Assembly: GCA_035527845.1 (NCBI GenBank)
Contig: DATKZT010000111.1
Span: forward strand, 1-64,000
DNA: 64,000 nt
Origin: JAUWKC01 sp035527845
GTDB lineage: Bacteria > Planctomycetota > Phycisphaerae > Sedimentisphaerales > Anaerobacaceae
Direction of reading: 5' to 3'
Part shown: positions 8,654-17,134 of the stretch, one piece after another
Layout of the letters: each line of letters starts with the position of its first letter
How positions within the stretch are numbered: the first letter of the stretch is position 1
Notes under the pieces: model-generated
The model's input: the letters and a program-made list of their open reading frames with translations, nothing else
Told to the model about the DNA's origin: nothing
Databases searched by the model: none
Position numbers and translations under genes: made by a program

Positions 8654-10201
8654 ATGGTTAAGAGAACATCCACAAACAAGCTACTGTTGTCGGGCAACGA
8701 AGCATTGGCTTATGGTGCCTACGAGGCGGGGCTGCGCGTGGCCGCTGCTTATCCGGGCACACCATCCACCGAAATACTGGAGACCCTCGCTAAGTTCCCC
8801 GAAATTGACGCGCAATGGTCGGTGAATGAGAAGGTGGCGTTCGAGGTCGCTCTCGGTGCCGCGATCGCAGGTGTGCGCAGTCTTTTTGCCTGCAAGCACG
8901 TCGGACTCAACGTAGCCATGGACCCGCTCATGACGGCGTCCTACACAGGGGTGTCGGCAGGCTTTGTTGTCGTGGTCTGCGACGACCCCGGCATGCACTC
9001 ATCCCAGAATGAGCAGGATACCCGCTGGGTAAGCATCTATTCGAAACTCCCCATGCTGGAGCCTTCGAGCGCGAGCGAGGCGAAGGAGTTCATCAAAGAG
9101 GCGTTCAGGATAAGTGAGAAATACGACACGCCCGTGTTGGTGCGGATGACGACAAGGGTTTCGCACAGCAAAGAAGACGTGACTCTGGGCGAGAGACAGG
9201 TTCCGCCGAAGCGGTCGTTCCAGAGGGATATTCCCAAGTACGTAATGGTGCCCGGTAACGCTTACAAGCGGCATATCCTGGTGGAAAAAAGGCTTGAGAA
9301 GCTCAGATCCCTTTCTGAGAGGACAAGGCTCAACCGCATCGAGATGGGCAGCAAAAGCCTTGGATTCATAACATCGAGTGTCACATATCACTATGTAAAG
9401 GAGTGCTACCCCGACGCGTCGTATCTTAAACTTGGTATGAGCTATCCTTTCTGCGACGACAAAATCGTCAAGTTTGCCGGGAGCGTTAAGAAGCTTTTTG
9501 TGATTGAGGAACTGGATCCGTTTCTGGAGGAGCACATCAAGACTTTGGGTGTGAAGTTTTCGGCCAAGGACCCGTCGTTCAGGATTGGCGAACTTGGGCC
9601 CGAGATGATTCCGGCGATCGTCGAGGGTAAACGCAAGCGCGAGCAGAAGGCGGTCAAGCGTCGCCCGAGAATGTGTCCGGGCTGCCCGCACTGGTACACC
9701 TTTGCTGTTCTCAAGAAGCTGAACCTATACGTTGCCGGCGACATAGGGTGCTATACCTTGGCCTGTCAGCCCCCTGTCTCGGCGCTCCACTCGTGTCTTT
9801 GTATGGGGGCGGGCGTCACGTTCAACGAGGGCTGGCGCAGAGGGGCCGGGAACAAAAGGATAGTAGGCGTTGTCGGGGATTCGACTTTCGTGCACGCCGG
9901 CATAACCGGGCTGATAAACTCGGCTTATAACAAAGCTAAAGGTATTATTTTCATTTTGGATAATTCGACGACGGCCATGACCGGCGGTCAGCAGCACCCG
10001 GCCACCGGCCTGACGATTCGCAATGAGCCGACCAAAAAGCTGATTCTTGAGGACCTCTGCAAAAGCTGCGGTGCGGATTTCGTCGATGTCGTTGACCCCA
10101 AGAATCGCAAGGAGTTCGAAGAGCTTGTAAGAAAAAGAATAGACCAGGATGCGCTGTCTGTCATTATTTGCAGGCATCCGTGCCGACTGCTCAAGAGATA
10201 G
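8654..10201 (+). CDS. iorA: Indolepyruvate:ferredoxin oxidoreductase, alpha subunit lacking the ferredoxin domain
   Basis: Catalytic subunit of the enzyme that oxidatively decarboxylates aryl pyruvates (from Trp, Phe, Tyr) to aryl-acetyl-CoA with reduced ferredoxin. N-terminal domain has AYPGTPSTEILETLA and VGLNVAMDPLM. The C-terminal TPP-binding domain shows CPGCPHW, GDIGCYTL, VGVVGDSTFVHAGI and the Mg-TPP motif DNSTTAMTGGQQ. At 515 residues it stops just after this domain (CRHPCRLLKR). The two [4Fe-4S] ferredoxin cysteine sets that end the classic archaeal IorA of about 600 residues are absent. No SD is seen. It is first gene of a tight operon with iorB. Confidence 0.93.
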   Translation: MVKRTSTNKLLLSGNEALAYGAYEAGLRVAAAYPGTPSTEILETLAKFPEIDAQWSVNEKVAFEVALGAAIAGVRSLFACKHVGLNVAMDPLMTASYTGVSAGFVVVVCDDPGMHSSQNEQDTRWVSIYSKLPMLEPSSASEAKEFIKEAFRISEKYDTPVLVRMTTRVSHSKEDVTLGERQVPPKRSFQRDIPKYVMVPGNAYKRHILVEKRLEKLRSLSERTRLNRIEMGSKSLGFITSSVTYHYVKECYPDASYLKLGMSYPFCDDKIVKFAGSVKKLFVIEELDPFLEEHIKTLGVKFSAKDPSFRIGELGPEMIPAIVEGKRKREQKAVKRRPRMCPGCPHWYTFAVLKKLNLYVAGDIGCYTLACQPPVSALHSCLCMGAGVTFNEGWRRGAGNKRIVGVVGDSTFVHAGITGLINSAYNKAKGIIFILDNSTTAMTGGQQHPATGLTIRNEPTKKLILEDLCKSCGADFVDVVDPKNRKEFEELVRKRIDQDALSVIICRHPCRLLKR

Positions 10202-10216
10202 TTTCGGGTTAGACTA

Positions 10217-10702
10217 ATGGCTGACAAGGTTTACAATATTACTTTCGGCGGCGTCGGGGGACAGGGGATTCTAAAGGCGGCGGAAATCTGCGGCTGCGCC
10301 GCTATGTTTGCCGGATACCACGTCAAAAAATCGGAGGTGCACGGCATGGCGCAGCGCGGCGGCTCGGTCGAGTCGCACATTCGATTCGGGAAGAAGGTTT
10401 TTTCGCCTCTGATTTCTCCCGGCGGCGCCGACTGTCTCGTCTGTTTTCATCCCGAAGAACACGCCCGCCTGAGAATATTCCTCAAACCGGGTGGCATTGA
10501 CCTGACTGGCTACCTCGAAAAGGCCAATGATGCAATAACAAACCCCAGATGTTTGAACACTTTTCTGGTGGGTGTGCTTTCAGCAAAATTGCCGCTCAAA
10601 CAGGATTGCTGGATTAAAGCGATAGAAATGGTCTTTAAAAAGAAAGTGGTCGAGGAAAACAAGAGGGAGTTCCTCGAAGGAAGGAAGATAGGTCAGTCAT
10701 GA
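10217..10702 (+). CDS. iorB: Indolepyruvate:ferredoxin oxidoreductase, beta subunit
   Basis: A 161-residue gamma-domain-type subunit. The N-terminal GGVGGQGILKAAEI and the segment SEVHGMAQRGGSVESHIRFG are the standard signatures of the 2-oxoacid oxidoreductase gamma/IorB domain, which binds CoA and pairs with the TPP subunit. It is somewhat shorter than the usual ~190-200 residues. It sits 15 bases after iorA and overlaps the next gene by ATGA, so it is translationally coupled to the CoA ligase. Confidence 0.92.
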   Translation: MADKVYNITFGGVGGQGILKAAEICGCAAMFAGYHVKKSEVHGMAQRGGSVESHIRFGKKVFSPLISPGGADCLVCFHPEEHARLRIFLKPGGIDLTGYLEKANDAITNPRCLNTFLVGVLSAKLPLKQDCWIKAIEMVFKKKVVEENKREFLEGRKIGQS

Positions 10703-12000
10703 TTTGGAAAGACGATGTTGAATGTGCGGCGCCTTCCGAGCTCAAGGCCCTGCAGTCCGATTATCTAAGGAAGCTCGTGGCCTACATTTACGGAAATTGT
10801 CCCGTCTATAAAGACAAGATCGATGCGGCAAATATCTCGCCGGATAATGTAAAAGCAATTGATGACATCAAGAAGCTACCCTTTACCACCAAGATTGACA
10901 TGCGGGACAACTATCCCTACGGTCTTTTCTCTGCGCCGCAGAACGAGATTGTCGAGATTCACGTCTCCAGCGGGACGACGGGCAACCCGACGCTTGTGGG
11001 GTACACGCGCGACGACGTTAAGCTGTGGTCGGACGTTATGGCTCGGACGCTTTGCTGCGCCGGCGCCGAGCCAGGCAACACCATCCAGATTGCGTATGGC
11101 TACGGGCTTTTCACCGGCGGACTTGGCTTTCATTACGGGGCGCTGGAAATGGGGCTCAGGATTATCCCGACTTCCGCGGGACAGACGGCGAGACAGTTGA
11201 AGATAATGCAGGATTTCAAACCTGAAATTATTGCCTGCACCCCGAGTTACGCCCTGTATATGGCGGAGGAGGTAAAACAATTAGGGATGGATCCTGCCAA
11301 GGGGAACTGGAAAATCGGAGTTTTTGGGGCCGAACCCTGGAGTGAATCGATGAGGCAGGAAATCGAGGAAATCTGGAACATGTCGGCCACCGACGTTTAC
11401 GGGCTTTCAGAAATCATTGGGCCCGGAGTGGCTCAGGAATGTACCTACAAGGACGGTTTGCATATATTCTCGGATGTGTTTTATCCCGAGATCATAGACC
11501 CTGAAACCGGTGAAGATGTCTCTCCGGGCAGCGACGGAGAATTGGTCATCACCACACTCACCAAGCAGGGAATACCTCTGATAAGGTACCGCACCAGAGA
11601 TATTGTGAGCATGAACCTCGAGAAATGCCGCTGCGGACGAACCAGCCCCAGAATAAGCAAGATCAAGGGGCGAACCGACGATATGATTGTTGTAAGAGGC
11701 ATAAACGTCTTCCCCTCTCAGATAGAGCACGTGCTGGTCGGCATCGACGGCACCCAGCCTTACTATCAGATTGTCGTTGACCGCGAGGCCCACAAACTCG
11801 ACATGGTTGAGGTGCTCATCGAAGTGGAAGAGAAAATCTTCTCCGACGAAATCAAGAAGCTGCACGAAATGCAGGAAAAGATAAAGAAGGAAATAGAATC
11901 CGTTCTTTCCATAGGCGTCAAGGTTACCCTCGTCGAGCCGAAGACCATAGAGAGAAGCATGGGTAAATCCAAAAGAATTATCGACAAGAGAAAAATATAG
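10699..12000 (+). CDS. Phenylacetate-CoA ligase family protein (copy 1)
   Basis: A 433-residue adenylate-forming enzyme of the PaaK type. Visible motifs are the P-loop VSSGTTGNPTLVGYT, FGAEPWSESMRQEIEE, YGLSEIIGPGVAQEC, RYRTRDI, and GRTDDMIVVRGINVFPSQIE in the mobile C-terminal domain. It interconverts aryl acetate, ATP and CoA with the aryl-acetyl-CoA made by IorAB; either direction is possible. Next to an IOR it may run towards the acid to recover ATP, which is inference. The ATG overlaps the iorB stop. An ACT-domain protein follows after 11 bases, and the ligase-ACT pair is repeated downstream. Confidence 0.92.
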   Translation: MIWKDDVECAAPSELKALQSDYLRKLVAYIYGNCPVYKDKIDAANISPDNVKAIDDIKKLPFTTKIDMRDNYPYGLFSAPQNEIVEIHVSSGTTGNPTLVGYTRDDVKLWSDVMARTLCCAGAEPGNTIQIAYGYGLFTGGLGFHYGALEMGLRIIPTSAGQTARQLKIMQDFKPEIIACTPSYALYMAEEVKQLGMDPAKGNWKIGVFGAEPWSESMRQEIEEIWNMSATDVYGLSEIIGPGVAQECTYKDGLHIFSDVFYPEIIDPETGEDVSPGSDGELVITTLTKQGIPLIRYRTRDIVSMNLEKCRCGRTSPRISKIKGRTDDMIVVRGINVFPSQIEHVLVGIDGTQPYYQIVVDREAHKLDMVEVLIEVEEKIFSDEIKKLHEMQEKIKKEIESVLSIGVKVTLVEPKTIERSMGKSKRIIDKRKI

Positions 12001-12011
12001 AGGTTACAGGT

Positions 12012-12443
12012 ATGAAGATAACACAGATATCCGTATTTCTGGAGAACAGAAAGGGCAGGCTGTACGATGTTTGCTCACTGTTAGGTGGTGCCGGCGTGAA
12101 CATCCGGGCGCTGACGATAGCCGAGACTGAGAGCTTCGGCGTTCTGCGGATAGTGGTCGACAAGTCGGAGTCGGCCGTGAAGCTGCTTAAGGACCGTGGC
12201 TTTGCCTGCAATGTGACGGACGTGGTTGCAATTGAGGTTGACGACAAGCCCGGCGGCCTGGCCGGTGTTTTGAAAATCTGCGCCGACAACGACATAAATG
12301 TGGAGTACATGTACGGTTTCGTTGAGAAGTTCAGCGACAAGGCCCTTCTCGTGTTCAGGTTTGAAGATACCGCCACGGCAGAAAAAATGCTTGCAGGAAG
12401 CAACGTCAAGGTTGTCACCAAGGAGGAAGTCGAAGGGCTGTAG
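12012..12443 (+). CDS. Tandem ACT-domain protein (copy 1)
   Basis: A 143-residue protein of two ACT domains: residues 1-70 begin ITQISVFLENRKGRLYDVC and residues 72-140 contain VVAIEVDDKPGGLAGVLKIC. ACT domains bind amino acids and regulate partner enzymes. Stand-alone double ACT proteins are common beside PaaK and IOR genes and probably sense aromatic amino acids or CoA-ligase substrates, though the ligand is not shown here. No catalytic domain is present. It lies between the two CoA ligases, 84 bases before the second. Confidence 0.88.
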   Translation: MKITQISVFLENRKGRLYDVCSLLGGAGVNIRALTIAETESFGVLRIVVDKSESAVKLLKDRGFACNVTDVVAIEVDDKPGGLAGVLKICADNDINVEYMYGFVEKFSDKALLVFRFEDTATAEKMLAGSNVKVVTKEEVEGL

Positions 12444-12527
12444 CTGGGTATTCACGGCGTCGGCCACAGCTTTGTGCACCGTGGTTGCACGGTTTCGGCT
12501 AAGTCTATTCTTACAAAAGAGTTGAAA

Positions 12528-13838
12528 ATGGAAATACCGTATTGGAATCAAGAGATTGAAACAGCAGACAGGGGCCTGATCGAAAAGCTGCAACTTGAGC
12601 GGCTCAAGGAAACGGTTGCATGGGCGCTTAAAACTTCGCTATACCAGCACAGGCTCGGCCAGGCAGGGATATCGTCGGCCGAGGACATAAAGAGCCTGGA
12701 GGATTTGAAACGGATACCGTTTACGAGCAAAGACGACCTTCGCCGAAGCTTTCCGAGGGGGCTTTTGGCGGTGGACATGAAGGAGGTTGTAAGAGTTCAC
12801 TCGTCGAGCGGAACCACGGGCGTGCCCACTGTCATCTACTTTACCCAGGACGATCTGGATAATTGGACGGATTTGCTTGCTCGCAGTATTGTGGCGACCG
12901 GTGCGACAGCAACGGACATTTTTCAGAACATGATGACCTACGGCCTTTTTACGGGCGGGCTGGGTTTACATTACGGTGCCGAACGTGTCGGGATGACTGT
13001 CATTCCGATAGGTGGTGGCAACACCAAACGTCAGATTCAGGTAATGAAGGACTTTCAGACAACGGTTGTGCACATTACTCCCAGCTATCTGCTGCACATT
13101 CATTCGAGGCTGGCAGATGAAAAAGTAAGCGTTGACGAGCTGGCCTTGAGAAAGGCCTTTGTCGGGGCCGAGCCGCACTCGCAGAATACCCGCTTGAAGA
13201 TTGAGGAGCTTTTCGGCATCGAGGCTTACAACTCTTATGGCCTGAGCGAGCTGAACGGGCCGGGAGTGGCGTTCGAGTGCGTCTTCAAGGACGATATGCA
13301 TATATGGGAAGACGCATATATAGCGGAAATAATCAATCCCGAAACCGGTGAGCTGCTCGAACAAGGACAGGAAGGGGAATTGGTTCTGACCAACCTCGTG
13401 CGCCGGGCCATGCCGATTCTGCGATACCGAACGCGAGACCTGGCCTTTTTGCACGCCGAGCCCTGCCGGTGCAATCGCACGCACCGCCGTCTGTCGCGTA
13501 TTCTGGGCAGGACGGACGATATGCTGATTATCAACGGCGTCAATGTGTTCCCCTCGCAGATAGAAGAGAAGGTAATGCAGATTCCCGAGGTGGGGACAAA
13601 CTACCAGATCTACGTCGACAAGAAAGGTGCTCTCGACCGCTTGACGGTCAAGGTGGAAATATACCCGAAGTTGTTTGTGGGTGAGGCTTCGCAGCTCGAA
13701 GCCCTGAGAAACAAAATCAGGGAGGAGCTGCGCTCGTCCATTACGATTAGCCCGGTTGTGGAGCTCCACGAACCCGGTGCGCTTCCGGCGTTCGAGGGCA
13801 AGGCCAAACGTGTTGTGGACGAAAGACCTAAGTTGTAG
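12528..13838 (+). CDS. Phenylacetate-CoA ligase family protein (copy 2)
   Basis: Second PaaK-type ligase of the operon, 436 residues. It has HSSSGTTGVPTVIYFT, YGLFTGGLGLHYGAERVG, FVGAEPHSQNTRLKIEEL, YGLSELNGPGVAFEC, RYRTRDLAF and GRTDDMLIINGVNVFPSQIE. It is clearly homologous to copy 1 along its whole length but diverged, so the two probably differ in aryl acid preference. The start MEIPYWNQE is chosen as the family's usual N-terminus; an earlier in-frame ATG at 12474 adds 18 unlikely residues. The SD is weak (AAAGAG region). An ACT protein follows 11 bases later, as after copy 1. Confidence 0.92.
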   Translation: MEIPYWNQEIETADRGLIEKLQLERLKETVAWALKTSLYQHRLGQAGISSAEDIKSLEDLKRIPFTSKDDLRRSFPRGLLAVDMKEVVRVHSSSGTTGVPTVIYFTQDDLDNWTDLLARSIVATGATATDIFQNMMTYGLFTGGLGLHYGAERVGMTVIPIGGGNTKRQIQVMKDFQTTVVHITPSYLLHIHSRLADEKVSVDELALRKAFVGAEPHSQNTRLKIEELFGIEAYNSYGLSELNGPGVAFECVFKDDMHIWEDAYIAEIINPETGELLEQGQEGELVLTNLVRRAMPILRYRTRDLAFLHAEPCRCNRTHRRLSRILGRTDDMLIINGVNVFPSQIEEKVMQIPEVGTNYQIYVDKKGALDRLTVKVEIYPKLFVGEASQLEALRNKIREELRSSITISPVVELHEPGALPAFEGKAKRVVDERPKL

Positions 13839-13849
13839 GGGACTCAAAT

Positions 13850-14284
13850 ATGGCAAAGCAACTTAACGTTTTTGTCGAGAATAAGGCCGGCAGGCTAAAC
13901 GCCATCGCCCAGAACCTGCTAAAGAGCAACATCGATATCAGGGCCTTTGCCATCCAGGACCGGGGCGATTACGGACTTCTCAAATTGATAGTGGATAGGC
14001 CGAGCGATGCGTATGCCGCCTTGGCCGATCTGGGCTGTGCCTGCGCACTCAAAGAGGTTCTGGCTATCTCCATCCCTGATAAGCCCGGAAACTTTCACAG
14101 ATTAACCGCCGCCTTGGCCGAAAACGGCATTAACGTCGTTGATGCGTATGGCTTCGTTCTCCAGCCTCACAAAACGGGCGTATGCTGCCTCGAGGTACAA
14201 AACCTGGAAAACACCAATGCAGAGCAGGTCATAAAGAACGCAGGCTTCACCATTCTCCAGGACGCAGAACTTTACAGCCTCTAA
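13850..14284 (+). CDS. Tandem ACT-domain protein (copy 2)
   Basis: A 144-residue double ACT protein, paralogous to the one at 12.0-12.4 kb. The first domain begins KQLNVFVENKAGRLNAIAQ and the second contains VLAISIPDKPGNFHRLTAAL. It is the last gene of the ior operon. Same spacing behind its ligase as copy 1 (11 bases), so the ligase-ACT pair most likely arose by duplication of a two-gene unit. Expected role: amino-acid-responsive regulation of the adjacent ligase or oxidoreductase; ligand unknown. Confidence 0.88.
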   Translation: MAKQLNVFVENKAGRLNAIAQNLLKSNIDIRAFAIQDRGDYGLLKLIVDRPSDAYAALADLGCACALKEVLAISIPDKPGNFHRLTAALAENGINVVDAYGFVLQPHKTGVCCLEVQNLENTNAEQVIKNAGFTILQDAELYSL

Positions 14285-14639
14285 AACTAATCGCCTTAAT
14301 ACTACAACGCCATTTTAGCGGAAGATTCTCAGACGGTCATATATCGACATGCAGCAATACTACCTGTGCACCCGATGGTACTGCACCGTTACCGTGGTTA
14401 CCATGCTTGTAGCCATTCCGTGTTTATATCAATCCGTAAACATAACTTTCTCGAAACGGTGTCACTAATTTTACAACAATCTACCTGGACGGGTAAGATT
14501 TTCCTTCTCTGAAAATGGGACGGCCAGGGAACATCGTACAAGCCCTTCGCACACAACTTGGCTACATCGAAACCACGTGCCCGGCTAAGGTAACGATGAT
14601 TGCCGACATGTCCGAATCAGATGCTTCATTTTGGTCACG
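14285..14639. other. Gene-free stretch after the ior operon
   Basis: About 350 bases with no supported gene and no clear terminator. It borders the downstream (3' exon) side of the group II intron and repeat B. I see no RNA gene in it. Confidence 0.4.
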
Positions 14640-14728
14640 CAGCACGTCGAGTAGACGTAATATGGCCCTCTTATTTAGGTATGCTCTGTATTCTCTGTTT
14701 CTCCTCGCTTTCGCTTGAGGAGTGCCAA
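14640..14728 (-). repeat. Dispersed repeat B, copy 1 (3' flank of the intron)
   Basis: On the minus strand this reads CCTCAAGCGAAAGCGAGGAG, AAACAGAGAATAC, then a segment ending TATTACGTCTACTCGAC. It matches 30249-30323 on the plus strand at roughly three bases in four, with perfect agreement over TATTACGTCTACTCGAC. It begins with a small hairpin (CCTC...GAGG). It lies immediately downstream of the intron's domain V, so it may be 3' exon or may overlap domain VI. Confidence 0.6.
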
Positions 14729-14767
14729 AATATTCTGCCACATAAGAGAGCTTCAACGCCCCTCACG

Positions 14768-14800
14768 GAACCGGACGTGAGGATTTCCCTCATCCGGCTC
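14768..14800 (-). ncRNA. Group II intron domain V
   Basis: Reverse complement begins GAGCCGGATGAGGG, has a GAAA-like tetraloop region (GGGAAATCC) and closes with CACGTCCGGTTC. This hairpin is the catalytic heart of group II introns. It lies 11 bases after the RT stop codon, as in other bacterial introns. Confidence 0.85.
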
Positions 14801-14811
14801 TTCAGCAAAAC

Positions 14812-16152
14812 TCACTCAACAGGCGACAGGGTATAGAAGTTATGCACTATTCTCGGCTGCGGCAGCGGGTAGTGCTCTCGGTATCGACGAAAGTCTTCCC
14901 AATTAAACGATTTGCATTGGCAGCGTCTATTCAGCCATTTCAAGGTCATGCGCTCAACCGAGTTGTAGAACTGCTCCAGTGAGCGCATGTTACCTCTGAC
15001 ACCATAATACTGGTAACGGCCTCGAAGCTTAGCACGAAGAGCCGGCCACCATTCCTTCATCTTCACACGGTTCCGTATTCTCCGAAGCCAGATGTTCATC
15101 TCCTTGCACTTCATACGGAATTTCTTCTTACTGGTCTTGCGACAGAGGATAAACTTCCCCGCTCGATTCTGACCACAGTAATGGGTGAATCCAAGGAAGT
15201 CAAAGATGTGGGCTCGCCGGTTTGCCCTGCTTGCTCGCTCTCGTTCAAATCTGCCAAAACTAATTATGCGAGTTTTCTCAGGATGTAACTCAAGGCCGAA
15301 CTTCGCAAATCGTTTCCGGAGCGCTTCTATTATGCGTTGTGCCTCATCTGCATGTTGCACCATACAGATAAAATCATCCGCATAACGCACTATATAACAC
15401 GCTCCTTTGACCCGTGGCACGACTTTCTTTTCAAACCACAGGTCAAGTACGAAATGCAGGAATATATTGGAGAGGACGGGACTAAGATTGTCGCCTTGGG
15501 GTGTCCCTTGGTCAGTTGCAATGACCTCGCCTGCCTCGAAGTACCCTGCTTTCAGGAATCTGCGTATCAGGAGCAGAAAACTCGAATCTTTGATGCGGAC
15601 CTGTAGGAATTTCATCATCCAATCGTACGAAACATTATCAAAGTAGCCCTTGATATCTGCCTCAATCACATAATTGATGCGTTTCCTCATTACTATCTTG
15701 TCCACAGCATTGAGCGCCTGATGGCAACTTCTTTTCGGGCGAAAACCATAGGAGCAGTCCAGGAAATCCGCTTCGTAGATAGCCTCTAATATGAGGCTTA
15801 TCCCCTTCTGCACTATCTTATCTTCCAGTGCAGGCAGGCCGAGTGGACGCTTTTCATGCTCATTCTTTGGTATATAAGCACGCTTGACAGGCGCCGGCTT
15901 ATAGCGTTTCGCCTTCAGCCGGGATACCAAATTGCTGGCGCTCTCATCCAGGTTCTCTCCATATTCCTTCCAACTTACACCATCTATGCCACTGGCTCGG
16001 TCCCTGCCGAGCCTGTACTAGCATTCCTTCAGGAACCCTTCATTCAGTAGGTGAGCCAGGCTCGTAAACTGAAACTTAGGTTCCTTTCGAGCCCGTTGAG
16101 ATATGAGGGCCAATTTTGTCGGCGTTATGTTCTCCATTTCAGTGTATGGCAT
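14812..16152 (-). pseudogene. ltrA: Group II intron reverse transcriptase/maturase with in-frame amber
   Basis: The full reading frame starts with ATG at 16152 (MPYTEMENITPTKLALISQR) and runs 446 codons, but codon 45 is TAG (16018-16020). It lies between FLKEC and YRLGRDRASGIDGV, where relatives have an aromatic residue, so a single base change from a TAC/TAT-like codon would explain it. The rest is intact: RT domains with YRLGRDRASGIDGV, SYGFRPKRSCHQALNAVDKI, QGTPQGDNLSPVLSNIF and the catalytic YADD (IVRYADDFICM), then the maturase/X domain. No HNH endonuclease follows. A truncated product could start at TTG 15930. Either the intron is recently inactivated, or it depends on readthrough. Confidence 0.85.
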
Positions 16153-16751
16153 ACGCTACTCATCCCTCCACATTCTGCTGCCAGGCCCTTCGAGTGTCCC
16201 TGGCTCGCGGGACTCGATGGGCATTACCCCATCTACGCCTCTAATATGGCCTGGTCCGACTGCCATATCGCCATACTTCCGCCTTGCTTCTCCAGCTTGT
16301 TGGAAGCTTCTGTCGGAAACGATATGGCTCTCCCACGTTCCGATGTGAACAGTTGAACTACCTGTCATGGTCTGCGACTCCGGCACGTCGCCCGCACGCT
16401 CACCTACTAACGCGTGCAGCGATACTGGCTTCGGGCTTGTAGACACCTTGGCCCAATGCAATTGTGTTTGATTTCGGAGCTTCAAACCTTCGCCTCTGTT
16501 ATGGCCGACAATTCGCCATCCCTCTGGCTCCACGCAGTTTGTTACCGCCCTGCGCACAAAGTTCTGTTCTGGCCTGGTGGTTAGCCTTTGACCAGGCTGG
16601 ATTGGCTAGCTTGCCCACATCAGCTTTCGTGGCGCACCTACAACCCAAACGCCAAATAGCACGTCAAATCGCAAAAATCCCAAGTCTATAAGTGTAGTGA
16701 CAGCAAAGACTTAGAAAATTCTTAGAAAACTTGAACATTTTCAATGTCCGG

Positions 16752-16950
16752 TGACCGTTTTGGAAGTATGACATGTTCTCTCATAATTCAAAGACACGGC
16801 ATTCCAAGTTGTTGTGCAAATGAATGCTACGATAGGGCTAACAAAGACTTATGAAACTGGCAGAGAATCAGGCGAGCGCCGGAAGATCGCCGGACGAGGA
16901 GGTTTCGTGCGCGCGCACTGGTTCTCGCGTATACCGGCGCGACCGGTCCG
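16752..16950 (+). repeat. Dispersed repeat A, copy 1
   Basis: About 200 bases shared with 30001-30172, 40694-40877 and 50792-50980, and in part with 21881-21920. Shared blocks in order: GTATGACATGTTCTCTCATA, then ATGAAACTGGCAGAGAATCA, then GTTTCGTGCGCGCGCACTGG. The last contains the 12-base palindrome GTGCGCGCGCAC. It lies between the intron and the end of the GH32 gene. The rest of 16638-17134 shows no gene. Confidence 0.75.
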
Positions 16951-17134
16951 AAGAATGCTGGGTGGGGGGTTTACGCCATAGGCTTGAGTTTTTCGATTAT
17001 ACGAGCGAAGAACCCCCTGAGAGTCACTTCACGAGCAAGCCTGAGCTCGTTCAGACCGCGTTTCTGCGTGCAGCAGATACTAACTCAACATTTCCAGGAA
17101 ATCCTGAAAACCACTCCCCAAAAACTGAAAAACA

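Larger units (their letters stand above)
14720..16637 (-). mobile_element. Group II intron
   Basis: On the minus strand the element opens with GTGCGCCACGAAAGCTGATG at 16637, a standard group II 5' end. It carries a reverse transcriptase in the domain IV position. Directly after the RT stop it has a classic domain V: GAGCCGGATGAGGGAAATCC followed by TCACGTCCGGTTC, at 14800-14768, with the GAGCC/GGTTC closing stem. The 3' end lies in or just after domain VI, near 14720-14735, and is only approximate. Total length is about 1.9 kb. It is intergenic, between the ior operon and the GH32 gene, so it interrupts no evident gene. The 485 bases between the 5' end and the RT start would hold domains I-III. 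Confidence 0.85.

Noticed and set aside
12966..13856. Open frame of 296 codons on the minus strand
   Set aside because: Antisense shadow of the second phenylacetate-CoA ligase; composition is that of a complement of a GC-rich gene.
16156..16557. Open frame of 133 codons on the minus strand upstream of the reverse transcriptase
   Set aside because: It lies in the intron's structured RNA (domains I-III); the apparent frame is incidental.
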